In this document: piece by piece, positions 36,590-46,010 of the stretch | Layout of the letters: every line of letters begins with the position of its first letter | How positions within the stretch are numbered: position 1 is the stretch's first letter | Assembly (NCBI GenBank): GCA_958439205.1 | Contig: OY288189.1 | Location: forward strand, 2,185,001 to 2,249,000 | From: an uncultured Allorhizobium sp. | GTDB taxonomy: Bacteria > Pseudomonadota > Alphaproteobacteria > Rhizobiales > Rhizobiaceae | DNA length: 64,000 bases | Direction: 5' to 3' | Program-made: the position numbers and the translations under genes | Notes under the pieces: model-generated | What the model saw: only the letters and a program-made list of their open reading frames with translations | What the model was told of the DNA's origin: nothing | The model's database searches: none

Positions 36590-37876
36590 TCAGGTGTCGA
36601 AGCTCACCGCCTTCAGCTTGTCGATGCCAAGCGCCTGAAGCGCCAGCTTTTCGTAGAAGGGTTCCGACTTGCCGAGCTTCACCTTGTAGAGGAAGTATTT
36701 CTCGAAGCCGATCTTGGCTGCGTGAACCCACTTGCCCTGGGATGACCAGTTGACGTTGCGCGGTGGCAGCTGCGGTTGGGCAACGAAGGCGATGCCGCCA
36801 TCGCCGAAATCGGCGAGGCAGACGGCGTTCCAGGTTCCTTGAGCATTGGCCTCCTCGCCGGCGATCAGGTTGGCGATGTTGTGGGCCGTGGCCGTTACCA
36901 TGGATTCGATCATGAAGCCGGTTTTCGGCACGCCGACGGGCACGGGTGTTTTGCCCATGGGCGGGATCGCGACGCAGACGCCCACGGAGAAGACGTTTTT
37001 GAAGGTCGGGTTCTGCTGGTGCTTGTCGGCAAGCACGAAGCCGCGCGGGTTCGTCAGGCCTTCGATGCCCTTGATGGCCTCTACGCCGCGGAATGCCGGG
37101 AGCATCATCGTATAGACGGACGGGATCTCGTGGGTGGCCTTGATGCTGCCGTCGTCATTGATCTCCTCGGCAACGACCTTGTCACCCTCGAAACGGTTCA
37201 CACGAGAATTGGTGACCCACTTGATGTGCTTGGAGCGCATCGCGCTTTCGAGCAGCCCCTTGGTATCTCCGACGCCGTCGAGGCCGAGATGGCCGATATA
37301 GGGCTCCGAGGTGACGAAGGTCATCGGCACACGGTCGCGAACCTTGGCGTCCCGCAGGGCCTTGTCGAGGATGAAGGCGAATTCATAGGCCGGGCCGAAG
37401 CAGGAAGCGCCCTGGACTGCGCCAATAACCACCGGTCCGGGATTGGCGACAAGCTTGTCGAAGGCCTGCTTGGCAGCCAGTGCGTGGTCGATGTGGCAGA
37501 CGGATTGGGTGTGGTGATGCGGGCCGAAACCTTCGATCTCGTCGAAAGCGAGATCAGGGCCGGTGGCGATCACCAGATAGTCATAGTCGAGAGAACTGCC
37601 ATCGAGCATTTCGATCCGGTTCTCGGCGGGATGGACGCGGGTCGCGCCCTGGCTGTGCAGGGTGATGCTGCGTTTGGCGCAGGCGGGGCGGAGGTCGACT
37701 TCGATTTCCTCGCGTCCGCGCCAGCCGACAGCGACCCAAGGGTTGGAGGGGACGAAGGAGTAGGTCGCTCCCTTGCTGAGCAGATGGATCTCGACCTCTT
37801 TGCCGAGGCGATCTCTCAATTCATAGGCCATGATCGTGCCGCCGAGACCGGCACCCAGGACTGCAATGCGTTTCAT
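36590..37876 (-). CDS. sulfide:quinone oxidoreductase-like FAD protein
   Basis: 428 residues from the ATG at 37876 (GGGAGG upstream). FAD-binding start MKRIAVLGAGLGGTIMAYEL. Three cysteines match those of sulfide:quinone oxidoreductases in position: Cys127 (SVCHID), Cys159 (GAVQGASCFGPAYEF) and Cys301 (SVGVCVAIPP). The quinone end reads VPKTGFMIESMVTATAHNIA. It should oxidise sulfide (or a related thiol) and pass electrons to the quinone pool at the inner membrane. The ribosome site lies in the arm of a hairpin, and an inverted repeat sits just before it. Confidence 0.88.
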   Translation of the reverse strand: MKRIAVLGAGLGGTIMAYELRDRLGKEVEIHLLSKGATYSFVPSNPWVAVGWRGREEIEVDLRPACAKRSITLHSQGATRVHPAENRIEMLDGSSLDYDYLVIATGPDLAFDEIEGFGPHHHTQSVCHIDHALAAKQAFDKLVANPGPVVIGAVQGASCFGPAYEFAFILDKALRDAKVRDRVPMTFVTSEPYIGHLGLDGVGDTKGLLESAMRSKHIKWVTNSRVNRFEGDKVVAEEINDDGSIKATHEIPSVYTMMLPAFRGVEAIKGIEGLTNPRGFVLADKHQQNPTFKNVFSVGVCVAIPPMGKTPVPVGVPKTGFMIESMVTATAHNIANLIAGEEANAQGTWNAVCLADFGDGGIAFVAQPQLPPRNVNWSSQGKWVHAAKIGFEKYFLYKVKLGKSEPFYEKLALQALGIDKLKAVSFDT

Positions 37877-37884
37877 CACGGTTC

Positions 37885-37901
37885 CTCCCATTTGATGGGA
37901 G
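37885..37901 (-). promoter_or_regulatory. hairpin hiding the ribosome site of the flavoprotein gene
   Basis: On the minus strand CTCCCAT-CAA-ATGGGAG: a perfect 7-bp stem whose 3' arm contains GGGAG of the ribosome site GGGAGG, eight bases before the ATG at 37876. In the mRNA this would mask the site. Could act as a temperature- or ligand-dependent switch, or be chance. Confidence 0.5.
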
Positions 37902-37906
37902 ATAGT

Positions 37907-37926
37907 ATCTACGAAAATACATAGAT
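37907..37926. promoter_or_regulatory. inverted repeat ATCTA-N10-TAGAT upstream of the flavoprotein gene
   Basis: AT-rich dyad, 31-50 bases before the start codon and between the flavoprotein gene and the small membrane protein gene. It resembles the AT-rich dyads bound by ArsR-type sulfide or metal sensors (such as BigR); no such regulator is adjacent. Confidence 0.35.
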
Positions 37927-37941
37927 AACAAGTAGGCTATT

Positions 37942-38343
37942 TTACACGTCCTGGCGTCCACGCGCTCGCTGGACCAGATCCTGCCAGCCACGCTTCCACA
38001 GTGCAAAACCACCGATCGCCATCACGGTGAAGCAGGCGAAGATCATAAGGATCAGCAGGTGGCGCTCGCTCTGGGGCAGGGGCGTCTGGTGGTTGCGATC
38101 AACCATCGAGGCCGACACATGCAGCGGCGTGGTGGATGCGGCGATGCTCGAAGTGGTGATTGCGTCCGGGCGGGGGTGCGAGATCTCTGTGCTCGCAGTG
38201 AAGGACATCGAACCGGGTTCTACGGTCGCAGGGGTGCTGGCGAGCGCCAAAGTGACCAAAGCGACGCCACTGATGGCTGCGAGCCAAGCGAGGGGCCGGC
38301 TGCGGCGGGAGGGCCGTCGAAATGTCTCCAGTTCGAAATCCAT
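37942..38343 (-). CDS. two-helix membrane protein of unknown function
   Basis: 133 residues from the ATG at 38343 (GGAGG eight bases upstream); the frame is open further 5' but without a ribosome site. Two hydrophobic segments: residues ~20-38 (LAWLAAISGVALVTLALAST) and ~95-114 (LILMIFACFTVMAIGGFALW), separated by a serine/threonine-rich ~55-residue periplasmic loop, with a basic tail (KRGWQDLVQRARGRQDV). No family recognised. It lies just upstream of the flavoprotein gene on the same strand. Confidence 0.65.
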   Translation of the reverse strand: MDFELETFRRPSRRSRPLAWLAAISGVALVTLALASTPATVEPGSMSFTASTEISHPRPDAITTSSIAASTTPLHVSASMVDRNHQTPLPQSERHLLILMIFACFTVMAIGGFALWKRGWQDLVQRARGRQDV

Positions 38344-38561
38344 GGCGAGAACCTCCGTCTCGTTGCGTTGACCGCATGAAACAGCGTGATCGCGTCGGTA
38401 GAGCGACGGAAATGTGGCGGTCCCCGTGCCGAATTGTGATTTCGGCGGTGAGGCGAAAACGTCGCGAATTCCGCCATTGCCACGGTGACGCAAAACTCTT
38501 CAACAAGCGGTGCTTTCCGCTTGAAAGCCAAGGGCTCTTTCGCCATAGAGCTTGAACCTGA

Positions 38562-39812
<1,251 letters not shown>

Positions 39813-39836
39813 GCGCCGAGGGTTATCGGTTTTCGG

Positions 39837-39866
39837 AAGGGCTCGCCGTGAGGCGGGCCCTTTTCG
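39837..39866 (+). terminator. intrinsic terminator of aatA
   Basis: AAGGGCTCGCC-GTGA-GGCGGGCCCTT followed by TTCGCATTTTC: 11-bp stem with one G-T pair, 24 bases after the aatA stop. Confidence 0.8.
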
Positions 39867-39917
39867 CATTTTCTGGCTTTGTTGAGGGAGAGGAGACCCT
39901 GTGGTATTCTCGCCTTC

Positions 39918-40196
39918 ATGAAGACGGTCAGCCTGCAGGAAGCCACACGTGATCTGGATGCCCTCGCCCGTGCGGTCGAGCAGGGTGAGGTCGTGACCGT
40001 GACGCGGGACGGCAAGCCGGTGTTGGATCTGGTGCCGCATGTCGGGGGAGAGGCGCAGGAGAAGAAGGGCGGTTTGGATTTCGAAGCTGGGCAGGCGTAT
40101 TTGCGGTCAATAGGCGTAACGAAAGCCTTCGATTATATCGCGGAGGATTTTGACGAGCCACTGCCCGAAGACTTCTTGCTCAGGCCGCTTCCCTAA
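39918..40196 (+). CDS. Phd/YefM-type antitoxin
   Basis: 92 residues from the ATG at 39918. The start MKTVSLQEATRDLDALARAV is the Phd/YefM DNA-binding fold, followed by GEVVTVTRDGKPVLDLVPHV. The C-terminal half (EDFDEPLPEDFLLRPLP) is acidic and extended, as expected for the part that covers a PIN toxin. The stop is two bases before the toxin ATG. Type II antitoxin that binds and neutralises the toxin and represses the operon. Confidence 0.9.
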   Translation: MKTVSLQEATRDLDALARAVEQGEVVTVTRDGKPVLDLVPHVGGEAQEKKGGLDFEAGQAYLRSIGVTKAFDYIAEDFDEPLPEDFLLRPLP

Positions 40197-40198
40197 CC

Positions 40199-40585
40199 AT
40201 GCGCTGCCTGCTCGACACCCACATCGTAATTTCGATGTTGCAGGATGAGTTGATCGAGCGTTTTCCGGGGCCCGCTCGGGTAGTCCAAGCTCCAGGTTTC
40301 TTCGGGTTTGTCAGTGTGGCGAGTGTCTGGGAAATTGCTCTCAAGTCTAGGCTTGGCAAGCTTTACCCCTTAACGGATCTGGACAGAGTTCCCATAGCAC
40401 TTGAGAAAATTGGCGCGACGATCCTGCCCGTTTCCATGCCTCACGTTCTTCACACAATCGATCCCGAGCCGCCCACCCGAGATCCCTTCGACCGGCTGTT
40501 GCTCGCCCAATGTCATGTGGAAGGGCTCAAATTGATCACGGTTGATCGTGCCCTCGTCGATCACCCCCTGGCGTTCCGCCCCTGA
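40199..40585 (+). CDS. VapC-type PIN-domain toxin
   Basis: 128 residues with the PIN acidic set: Asp6 (LLDTHIVISML), Glu45 (ASVWEIALKSRLGKL), Asp95/Asp98 (RDPFDRLLLAQ) and Asp116 (ITVDRAL). This LLDTH...WEIALK group is the PIN subtype normally paired with Phd antitoxins, exactly as here. Ribonuclease toxin, probably acting on tRNA or rRNA. All active-site residues are present, so the module looks functional. It sits between two core metabolic genes. Confidence 0.93.
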   Translation: MRCLLDTHIVISMLQDELIERFPGPARVVQAPGFFGFVSVASVWEIALKSRLGKLYPLTDLDRVPIALEKIGATILPVSMPHVLHTIDPEPPTRDPFDRLLLAQCHVEGLKLITVDRALVDHPLAFRP

Positions 40586-40605
40586 TCGTCCGAGACCAGG
40601 GGCGG
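40576..40605. terminator. stem-loop between convergent vapC and sugar dehydrogenase genes
   Basis: CCGCCCCTG (40576-40584) and CAGGGGCGG (40597-40605), a perfect 9-bp stem over a 12-base loop. It spans the toxin stop codon and ends 11 bases before the dehydrogenase stop. No T-run; probable 3' end structure for both. Confidence 0.5.
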
Positions 40606-40615
40606 AGAAGCTCGC

Positions 40616-41842
40616 TTAACCCTTGGTCAGCTTGACGATCGTCGAGTTGCCGCCGCCGCGCTGTTCGGTGACGGCGTAGACGGCGCCGTCGGGGCCGACC
40701 TTCACGTCGCGAATTCGGGCGCCGACGTCCACGCGTTCTTCATGCTTCACGCGGTCGTTCTCCATGTGCAGCACGACGACGCCCTGGCTGACGAGGCCGC
40801 CGACCAGGAAGGCGCCTTTCCATTCCGGGATGGCGTCGGCGTCATAATAGGCCATGCCCGAGGGGGCGATGACCGGATCCCAGTAGTAGACGGGCTGTTC
40901 GGTGTTAGCCATCTGGGTGACGCCGTCGCCGACCTTGGCGCCGCTGTATTCGACGCCGTATGTCACTTCCGGCCAGCCGTAGTTCTTGCCGGGTTCAGGC
41001 AGGTTCAACTCGTCGCCGCCCTTGGGGCCGTGCTCGACGGTCCAGAGGCGACCCTGGCCGTCGACCGTGGCGGACTGGAGATTGCGGTGGCCGAGCGACC
41101 AGATTTCCGGCTGGGCATTCTCCTGGACGACAAAGGGGTTGTCGGGCAGGGCTTCACCGGTCTGGGTGATGCGGAAGATCTTTCCCAGTCCGCTTTGCAG
41201 GTCCTGCGCCTGGACGCGCGGCTCGGCATCGGAACGCTCACCGACGGTCACGTAGAGTTGGCCTTCAGGCCCGAAGGCCAGGCGCGAGCCGAAATGCTTG
41301 TTGCCGTCATAGCCCGGTGTCTGGCGGAAGATGACGCTCACGTCTTCCAGCGAACCGCCGCCCTGATCATCGGGGACGAGGCGGGCGGAGGCGACGGAGG
41401 TGCCGTTGCCGTCATCGCGCGGTTCGGCAAACGAGAAGAAAATCTTGCCTGAGGTTTCGTAATCGGGTGCGAGCGCGACATCGAGCAGGCCGCCCTGACC
41501 ATCGGCCAGGACGTCCGGCACGTTTGCGATCTCGGGACCGGGTTTGCCGTCTTCACCGATGATGTGCATTGCGCCCTGCTTGGCGGTCACCAGCATCCGG
41601 CCATCGGGCAGGAATTCCATCGCCCAGAGATGCGGCAGGCCCTCGGCCACGACTTCCTGCTTGATCTCGACCACCTGAGCGGGTTGGGGCGCGCGGGTCT
41701 GGCCGGTGAAAGCCGGCTGCTGGTCCGGCGCGTTGGGTGCCTGCGTCTCCGCCGGAGTGCCGGCCTGCTGGGCGAGTGCGGGGATTGTCGCGACACCAAG
41801 GCTCAGCATGGTTCCGGCGAGAATGTGCGGCAGTCGTTTCAT
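40616..41842 (-). CDS. PQQ-dependent sugar dehydrogenase (soluble, Asd/YliI type), second copy
   Basis: 408 residues: signal peptide (residues ~1-24, LAGTMLSLGVATIPALA), a Q/A/P-rich linker (~25-60), then the propeller: LPHLWAMEFLPDGRMLVTAK, GQGGLLDVALAPDYETSGKI, GSRLAFGPEGQLYVTVGERS, LGHRNLQSATVDGQGRLWTV and EHGPKGGDELNLPEPGKNYG. It shares many blade motifs with the copy at 35.3-36.5 kb, so the two are paralogues about 4 kb apart, but the linker is unique to this one. Periplasmic sugar oxidation is expected. Confidence 0.93.
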   Translation of the reverse strand: MKRLPHILAGTMLSLGVATIPALAQQAGTPAETQAPNAPDQQPAFTGQTRAPQPAQVVEIKQEVVAEGLPHLWAMEFLPDGRMLVTAKQGAMHIIGEDGKPGPEIANVPDVLADGQGGLLDVALAPDYETSGKIFFSFAEPRDDGNGTSVASARLVPDDQGGGSLEDVSVIFRQTPGYDGNKHFGSRLAFGPEGQLYVTVGERSDAEPRVQAQDLQSGLGKIFRITQTGEALPDNPFVVQENAQPEIWSLGHRNLQSATVDGQGRLWTVEHGPKGGDELNLPEPGKNYGWPEVTYGVEYSGAKVGDGVTQMANTEQPVYYWDPVIAPSGMAYYDADAIPEWKGAFLVGGLVSQGVVVLHMENDRVKHEERVDVGARIRDVKVGPDGAVYAVTEQRGGGNSTIVKLTKG

Positions 41843-42009
41843 CAGTTCCTCCTGGTCGAATGATTGGACCCGTTCAACGCCTCAAGTGGTCACAAAGCTC
41901 CCGACCGGTAGGGCATGTGAGATCAAGTTCGCTTTATCTGTTGGTGAGGAGGAGGCGCGATCTGAAGCGAAAGAGCGGGCCCTGAGGGCCCGCTCCAATG
42001 CTCTGCCGG

Positions 42010-43215
42010 TCATGCCGGGGATTTGATCCAGCTGCCGACATATGGCGCATTGGCGAAGATCTTCTCACGGTCTCGCCACAAGGCCGGAAGCGCGAGGATG
42101 CCAAGGGCGGTAATGGTGATGAAGGTCTTGGTCAGTTGCGACAGTTCCGGCGTGCGGGCGTCGAGGTAGTAGACCGCATAGACGATCAGCACGTGCCAGA
42201 CATAGATCTGCAGCGAGTGGCGACCCAGCAGCTGAAGGAAGTTCAGCGTGAAGAGGCTGGTCAGTGCCGAGGCGATCTTCTGGATGACTGGGCTTTCATG
42301 GCGCGGGCCGGCGATCAGGATCCAGGCAAGGCCATAGGCGACGGCTGCGAAGTTGATCAGATAGACCGGACCGAAGTCGGCACGCACTTCCATGAGGCCG
42401 AACTTCTCCAGCACGAAGCCCGGCATGAAGCCGTGAGCGGTCGCGACGCGGAGCGGCAGGAAGAAGAGGGTGATGGCAAGCGCCGTCCAGGCGAGCGTGG
42501 TGCGGTTCGGGTCGAAGACCTTCTGCCACCCGATCTTCTTCATGGAGGTCAGCGTGCCCGCGATGATGCCGGCGAAGAAGACGATCTGCCAGCCGAGCAG
42601 GTTGAAGGAAACGCGCAGGCCTTCTTCATCCGGTGCGCCGGCCAGCCAGGTGTCGAGCGGGTAGGTAACGAGGCGGTGCAGGCCGAGCTGGGCTGCGAGC
42701 CAGACAAGCAGGGAGCCGATGGCAACGCCCAGCCAGTGGCCGCGTAGGCAGAGCCAGATGACGACAGGCGCAAAGATCATGTAGGCGATGTATTGCGGCA
42801 GGATGTCCATGAAGGTCGGCTGGATCAGGAAGGTCGCGATCGGTGCGAGCGAGCTCGGGTTGAGAAGGCTTGCGTCGCCCAGCCAGTTTTCCCAGGCGGA
42901 GACGGCACCCGGCAGGATCAGCTGCAGGGCAAGGACGATCAGGACGATCGCCATGGCATAACGATAGAGCTCGAGCGCCCGCGACCAGATCTTGTCGCGG
43001 CCGACGGTATAGCCATCCTTCATCATCTTGCGGCTGTAGACCATGCCGGTCAGCAAGCCCGACAGGAAGACAAAGCCCTGCGCATCTTCGACGAAGGCAA
43101 GGTTGCGGTGGTTGATTTCAACGAGCCAAAGGCCCCCCGTGAACACCAGGTGGTTGATCAGCATGAAGACGAGGAAGTAACCCCGCATGCCGTCGATCAC
43201 GTCCAATCTCTTCAC
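42010..43215 (-). CDS. OpgC-domain membrane acyltransferase
   Basis: 401 residues from a GTG with GGGAG six bases upstream. About ten membrane segments; starts MKRLDVIDGMRGYFLVFMLI and includes QTVF-like acyltransferase-3 features (FLQLLGRHSLQIYVWHVLIV near residue 325). OpgC proteins put succinyl groups on periplasmic glucans. In rhizobia related proteins modify cyclic beta-glucans, but the substrate here is not proven. Monocistronic; 190 bases separate it from the ChaA-type gene, with no gene in between. Confidence 0.88.
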   Translation of the reverse strand: MKRLDVIDGMRGYFLVFMLINHLVFTGGLWLVEINHRNLAFVEDAQGFVFLSGLLTGMVYSRKMMKDGYTVGRDKIWSRALELYRYAMAIVLIVLALQLILPGAVSAWENWLGDASLLNPSSLAPIATFLIQPTFMDILPQYIAYMIFAPVVIWLCLRGHWLGVAIGSLLVWLAAQLGLHRLVTYPLDTWLAGAPDEEGLRVSFNLLGWQIVFFAGIIAGTLTSMKKIGWQKVFDPNRTTLAWTALAITLFFLPLRVATAHGFMPGFVLEKFGLMEVRADFGPVYLINFAAVAYGLAWILIAGPRHESPVIQKIASALTSLFTLNFLQLLGRHSLQIYVWHVLIVYAVYYLDARTPELSQLTKTFITITALGILALPALWRDREKIFANAPYVGSWIKSPA

Positions 43216-43406
43216 GTTCGACTCCCGAGTTGGCCCCCCGGTGACCCGCGGCGGCGATCATCATCCGCATCATGTTGAGAATGCGGCGGGAGGCCCAATG
43301 GGGGCCGATCCGTGCGTGGGGAACGGCAGCTTTCCCTAAAAGTTCCGCGCAAAAGTGCTCACGGATCCGTGCCCGGATGTCGCAGAGGCACGCGAATCAG
43401 TGGCGT

Positions 43407-44534
43407 TCAGAGGCCAAGAAAGGCGAGCATGATGAAGGTGGCGAAGAGCACGAAATGGGTCATGCCCTCGATCGCATTGGTCTCGCCGTCATTCAGATTG
43501 ATGGCCGCCGCGACCAACGTGATCGCAACCATGGTGGTCTGCACCGGGGTCATGGCCATGACGAAGGGCTGGCCGGTATAGAGGGCAATCGCCTCCATCA
43601 CCGGGACTGTCAGAATGACCGTCGAAAGCGATGCACCCATCGCAATGTTGACGACTGCCTGCATCCGGTTGCGCAAGGCGGCGCGCAGTGCGGTCAGGAT
43701 TTCAGGCGCAGCCGAAATGCCGGCGACCAGGATTGCGGTAAGGGCAACCGGAGCACCGGTGCCTTCTAGGCCGGCATCCATCAGGACCGACATGACTTCC
43801 GCGAGAACACCGATCAGAACCACGCCGAACAGGATCACGCCGATCGACCAGAGCGTCGATCCCTCATGCTCCTCTTCCACGGCCTGGGTCTCACTGTCCG
43901 CGGGTGTCTCGGCCTGCTGATCCCAGGGACGGGCGGCCTGGCGACCCGGATAGCTGTAGGAGAAGAAATAGCTATGCGTGCCTACCTGCATGCGCAGGAA
44001 GAGTGCGTAGAGCGCAATCATCGCGCCGATTGTGAAGACGGAATAATATTGCCAGCGGTCAGAGGGCACGAATTCCGGCACGATCATCGAGATGCCCATG
44101 GCGGTCAGGATCATCACTCCATAGGTCTTGCCGCTGTCGTCGTTGTAGGCCTGCTCGCCGTGCTTCAGGCCGCCGAGCAGGGCGGCGAGGCCGAGGATAC
44201 CGTTGATATCGAGCATGACCGCCGAATAGATGGTGTCGCGCACCAGCGTGGGTGACGAGCCGTTGCTCATCATGATCGCGAGGATCAACACCTCGACGGC
44301 GACGGCCGAAAGCGTGAGGATCATCGTACCATAGGGATCACCGACCTTGTGGGCGAGGATCTCGGCATGATGGGCGACGCGCATGGAGCCTACGACGATG
44401 GCGGCGATCAGGGCTGCAGCCCCGAGCAGCGATGCCACCTGGCCTGCACCGAGGACGGCATGTTCCACTGCGAGGGCGAGGATCGCCGCCAAAATGGGGA
44501 TCAGAAGAAGTTTTTCCTGCCTGATGCGCGACAT
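43407..44534 (-). CDS. chaA: calcium/proton antiporter, ChaA family
   Basis: 375 residues from the ATG at 44534 (AAGGAG upstream; an earlier in-frame start has no ribosome site). About eleven membrane segments. It has the CaCA-family repeats with acidic residues: VEVLILAIMMSNGSSPTLVR and SAAPEILTALRAALRNRMQA, plus GGLKHGEQAYNDDSGKTYGV. A charged cytoplasmic loop (ETPADSETQAVEEEHEGS) lies mid-protein. ChaA exports Ca2+ or Na+/K+ in exchange for protons at high pH or salt. Confidence 0.92.
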   Translation of the reverse strand: MSRIRQEKLLLIPILAAILALAVEHAVLGAGQVASLLGAAALIAAIVVGSMRVAHHAEILAHKVGDPYGTMILTLSAVAVEVLILAIMMSNGSSPTLVRDTIYSAVMLDINGILGLAALLGGLKHGEQAYNDDSGKTYGVMILTAMGISMIVPEFVPSDRWQYYSVFTIGAMIALYALFLRMQVGTHSYFFSYSYPGRQAARPWDQQAETPADSETQAVEEEHEGSTLWSIGVILFGVVLIGVLAEVMSVLMDAGLEGTGAPVALTAILVAGISAAPEILTALRAALRNRMQAVVNIAMGASLSTVILTVPVMEAIALYTGQPFVMAMTPVQTTMVAITLVAAAINLNDGETNAIEGMTHFVLFATFIMLAFLGL

Positions 44535-44662
44535 GTGCTTCTCCTTCTGCTGATCGACGTCCGGTAACGGGGCCGACGGGTATGCTGTTCCCGCCCGGCC
44601 GATCATGTTTGCGCCTCGGGACTTTTGATGGAATACTCCTCGCAGCCTAGGAGGAGAAGGCC

Positions 44663-44932
44663 ATGGTGAAGATCATCTACGAGATCGTTCCTCATGATGG
44701 CGGTTGGGCCTACCGGCTCGGCGGCGTCTATTCGGAGGCGTTTCCGACCCATGACCAGGCCCTGGAAGCCGCACGCATCGTGATGGAAGAGCAGCAGGTC
44801 GGCGATGAGCCGGTGACCATCAGCTATCAGGATGAGAGTGGTCGCTGGCGTGAGGAATACAGCGACGGGGGCGATCGACCGGAGGTCGAGATCATCGACA
44901 GTTTCGTTGGCGAGCAGCCTCCATCCGCCTGA
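44663..44932 (+). CDS. DUF2188-like small protein
   Basis: 89 residues: KIIYEIVPHDGGWAYRLGGV, then SEAFPTHDQALEAARIVMEE and an acidic tail (SDGGDRPEVEIIDSFVGEQP). The pattern of a short beta hairpin followed by a helix with ahead-of-helix HDQALEAA is the DUF2188 type, seen as stress-linked small proteins in rhizobia. AGGAGGAGAAGG precedes the ATG, a very strong ribosome site. Function unknown; not obviously coupled to neighbours. Confidence 0.8.
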   Translation: MVKIIYEIVPHDGGWAYRLGGVYSEAFPTHDQALEAARIVMEEQQVGDEPVTISYQDESGRWREEYSDGGDRPEVEIIDSFVGEQPPSA

Positions 44933-44985
44933 TCGCTGGTAGAGAATAGGCCGTTATTACAAAGGCTTGTAGCCTCTTGTTCGCA

Positions 44986-45918
44986 TCATGATTCCGGCTG
45001 ACTGGCGTGTAGGGAAGGCTGCTTTGGCAGGCGCATCCAGTCGTCGAGTCCCTGGACCAGGGCGTCGAAGGTCGCGCGGAAGCGTGGCACCGTCTTCAGG
45101 TTCTCATGCATCACCACAAAGGTCTCTAGTGCGATCTCCAGCGTTCCGGGGAGCACTTCGACCAGCTCTGGATCTCTGGCTGCGAAGGCATGCTGGCACA
45201 TGCCGATGCCGAGACCCGCGCGGATGGCGGCGAGCTGGACCAGATTGCTGTCGGCACGGAAGTCGAAGCCAATGCCCGCCAGATCCGGCCGCTGCTTCAG
45301 GATGTCCCTGATATAGGCGAGCTGCCGGTCGAAGCCGATCAAGCGGTGATTGGGCAGCTCGGCTAGCGAAGAGGGAACGCCATGTCGCTCCAGATAGCGA
45401 CGGTGCGCATGAAATCCCAGCGTGATCTTGCCGATGCGCCGGCTTAGCAGTGCCGACTGGCTGGGGCGCACCATGCGGATCGCGATATCCGCCTCCTGCT
45501 GGAGCAGGTCCTCCACCGCATCGGATGCCGAGAGTTCGATCTCAAGGGCCGGGTTGGCATCTTGTAGCCTCGCCAGGATCGCGGGAAGCGTCTCGGCGGC
45601 GATTACCTCGCTGGCGCTGATGCGCACCGTGCCGCGGACTTCCTCCATATCGCCGGATGCGATGCGTGCCAGCGCCGCAGACATGGCGGACATGCTGCGG
45701 GCATGCCTCTTCATGGCGAGCGCCTTTTCCGTCGGCAGCAGGCCTTGCGGCGTGCGCAGGAAGAGCGGGGCGCCAAAAGCCTCCTCCAGCGCTTCGACAT
45801 GGCGTCCGGCCGTGGGTTGCGTTAGCCCAAGCGAGCGGGCGGCACCGGACAGGGAGCCGGTTTCGAGAACGGCGAGGAAGGTGCGGTAATGGTCCCAGCT
45901 GATTTGATCAATGGACAT
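44986..45918 (-). CDS. LysR family transcriptional regulator
   Basis: 310 residues. The N-terminal helix-turn-helix is FLAVLETGSLSGAARSLGLT, then QPTAGRHVEALEEAFGAPLF. The ligand domain follows (VRGTVRISASEVIAAETLPA; LQLAAIRAGLGIGMCQHAFA-like region). It is divergent from an NAD-dependent epimerase gene with a 92-base gap, the usual LysR target arrangement. An 8-bp inverted repeat spans its own start codon, suggesting autoregulation. Confidence 0.92.
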   Translation of the reverse strand: MSIDQISWDHYRTFLAVLETGSLSGAARSLGLTQPTAGRHVEALEEAFGAPLFLRTPQGLLPTEKALAMKRHARSMSAMSAALARIASGDMEEVRGTVRISASEVIAAETLPAILARLQDANPALEIELSASDAVEDLLQQEADIAIRMVRPSQSALLSRRIGKITLGFHAHRRYLERHGVPSSLAELPNHRLIGFDRQLAYIRDILKQRPDLAGIGFDFRADSNLVQLAAIRAGLGIGMCQHAFAARDPELVEVLPGTLEIALETFVVMHENLKTVPRFRATFDALVQGLDDWMRLPKQPSLHASQPES

Positions 45919-45938
45919 ACATTTTTGTATATCAAATC
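45901..45938. promoter_or_regulatory. inverted repeats over the LysR start codon
   Basis: GATTTGAT (45901-45908) and ATCAAATC (45931-45938) are perfect complements around the LysR ATG; inside lies ATACA-TTTT-TGTAT (45917-45930). Candidate operator for the LysR protein on itself and on the divergent epimerase gene. Confidence 0.4.
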
Positions 45939-46010
45939 AACATTCTTTGGCAATTCTGAATATCTCAAGTCAGTGGCAGTCTCTCCGCAGTTCAAACACA
46001 GGAGACGACC

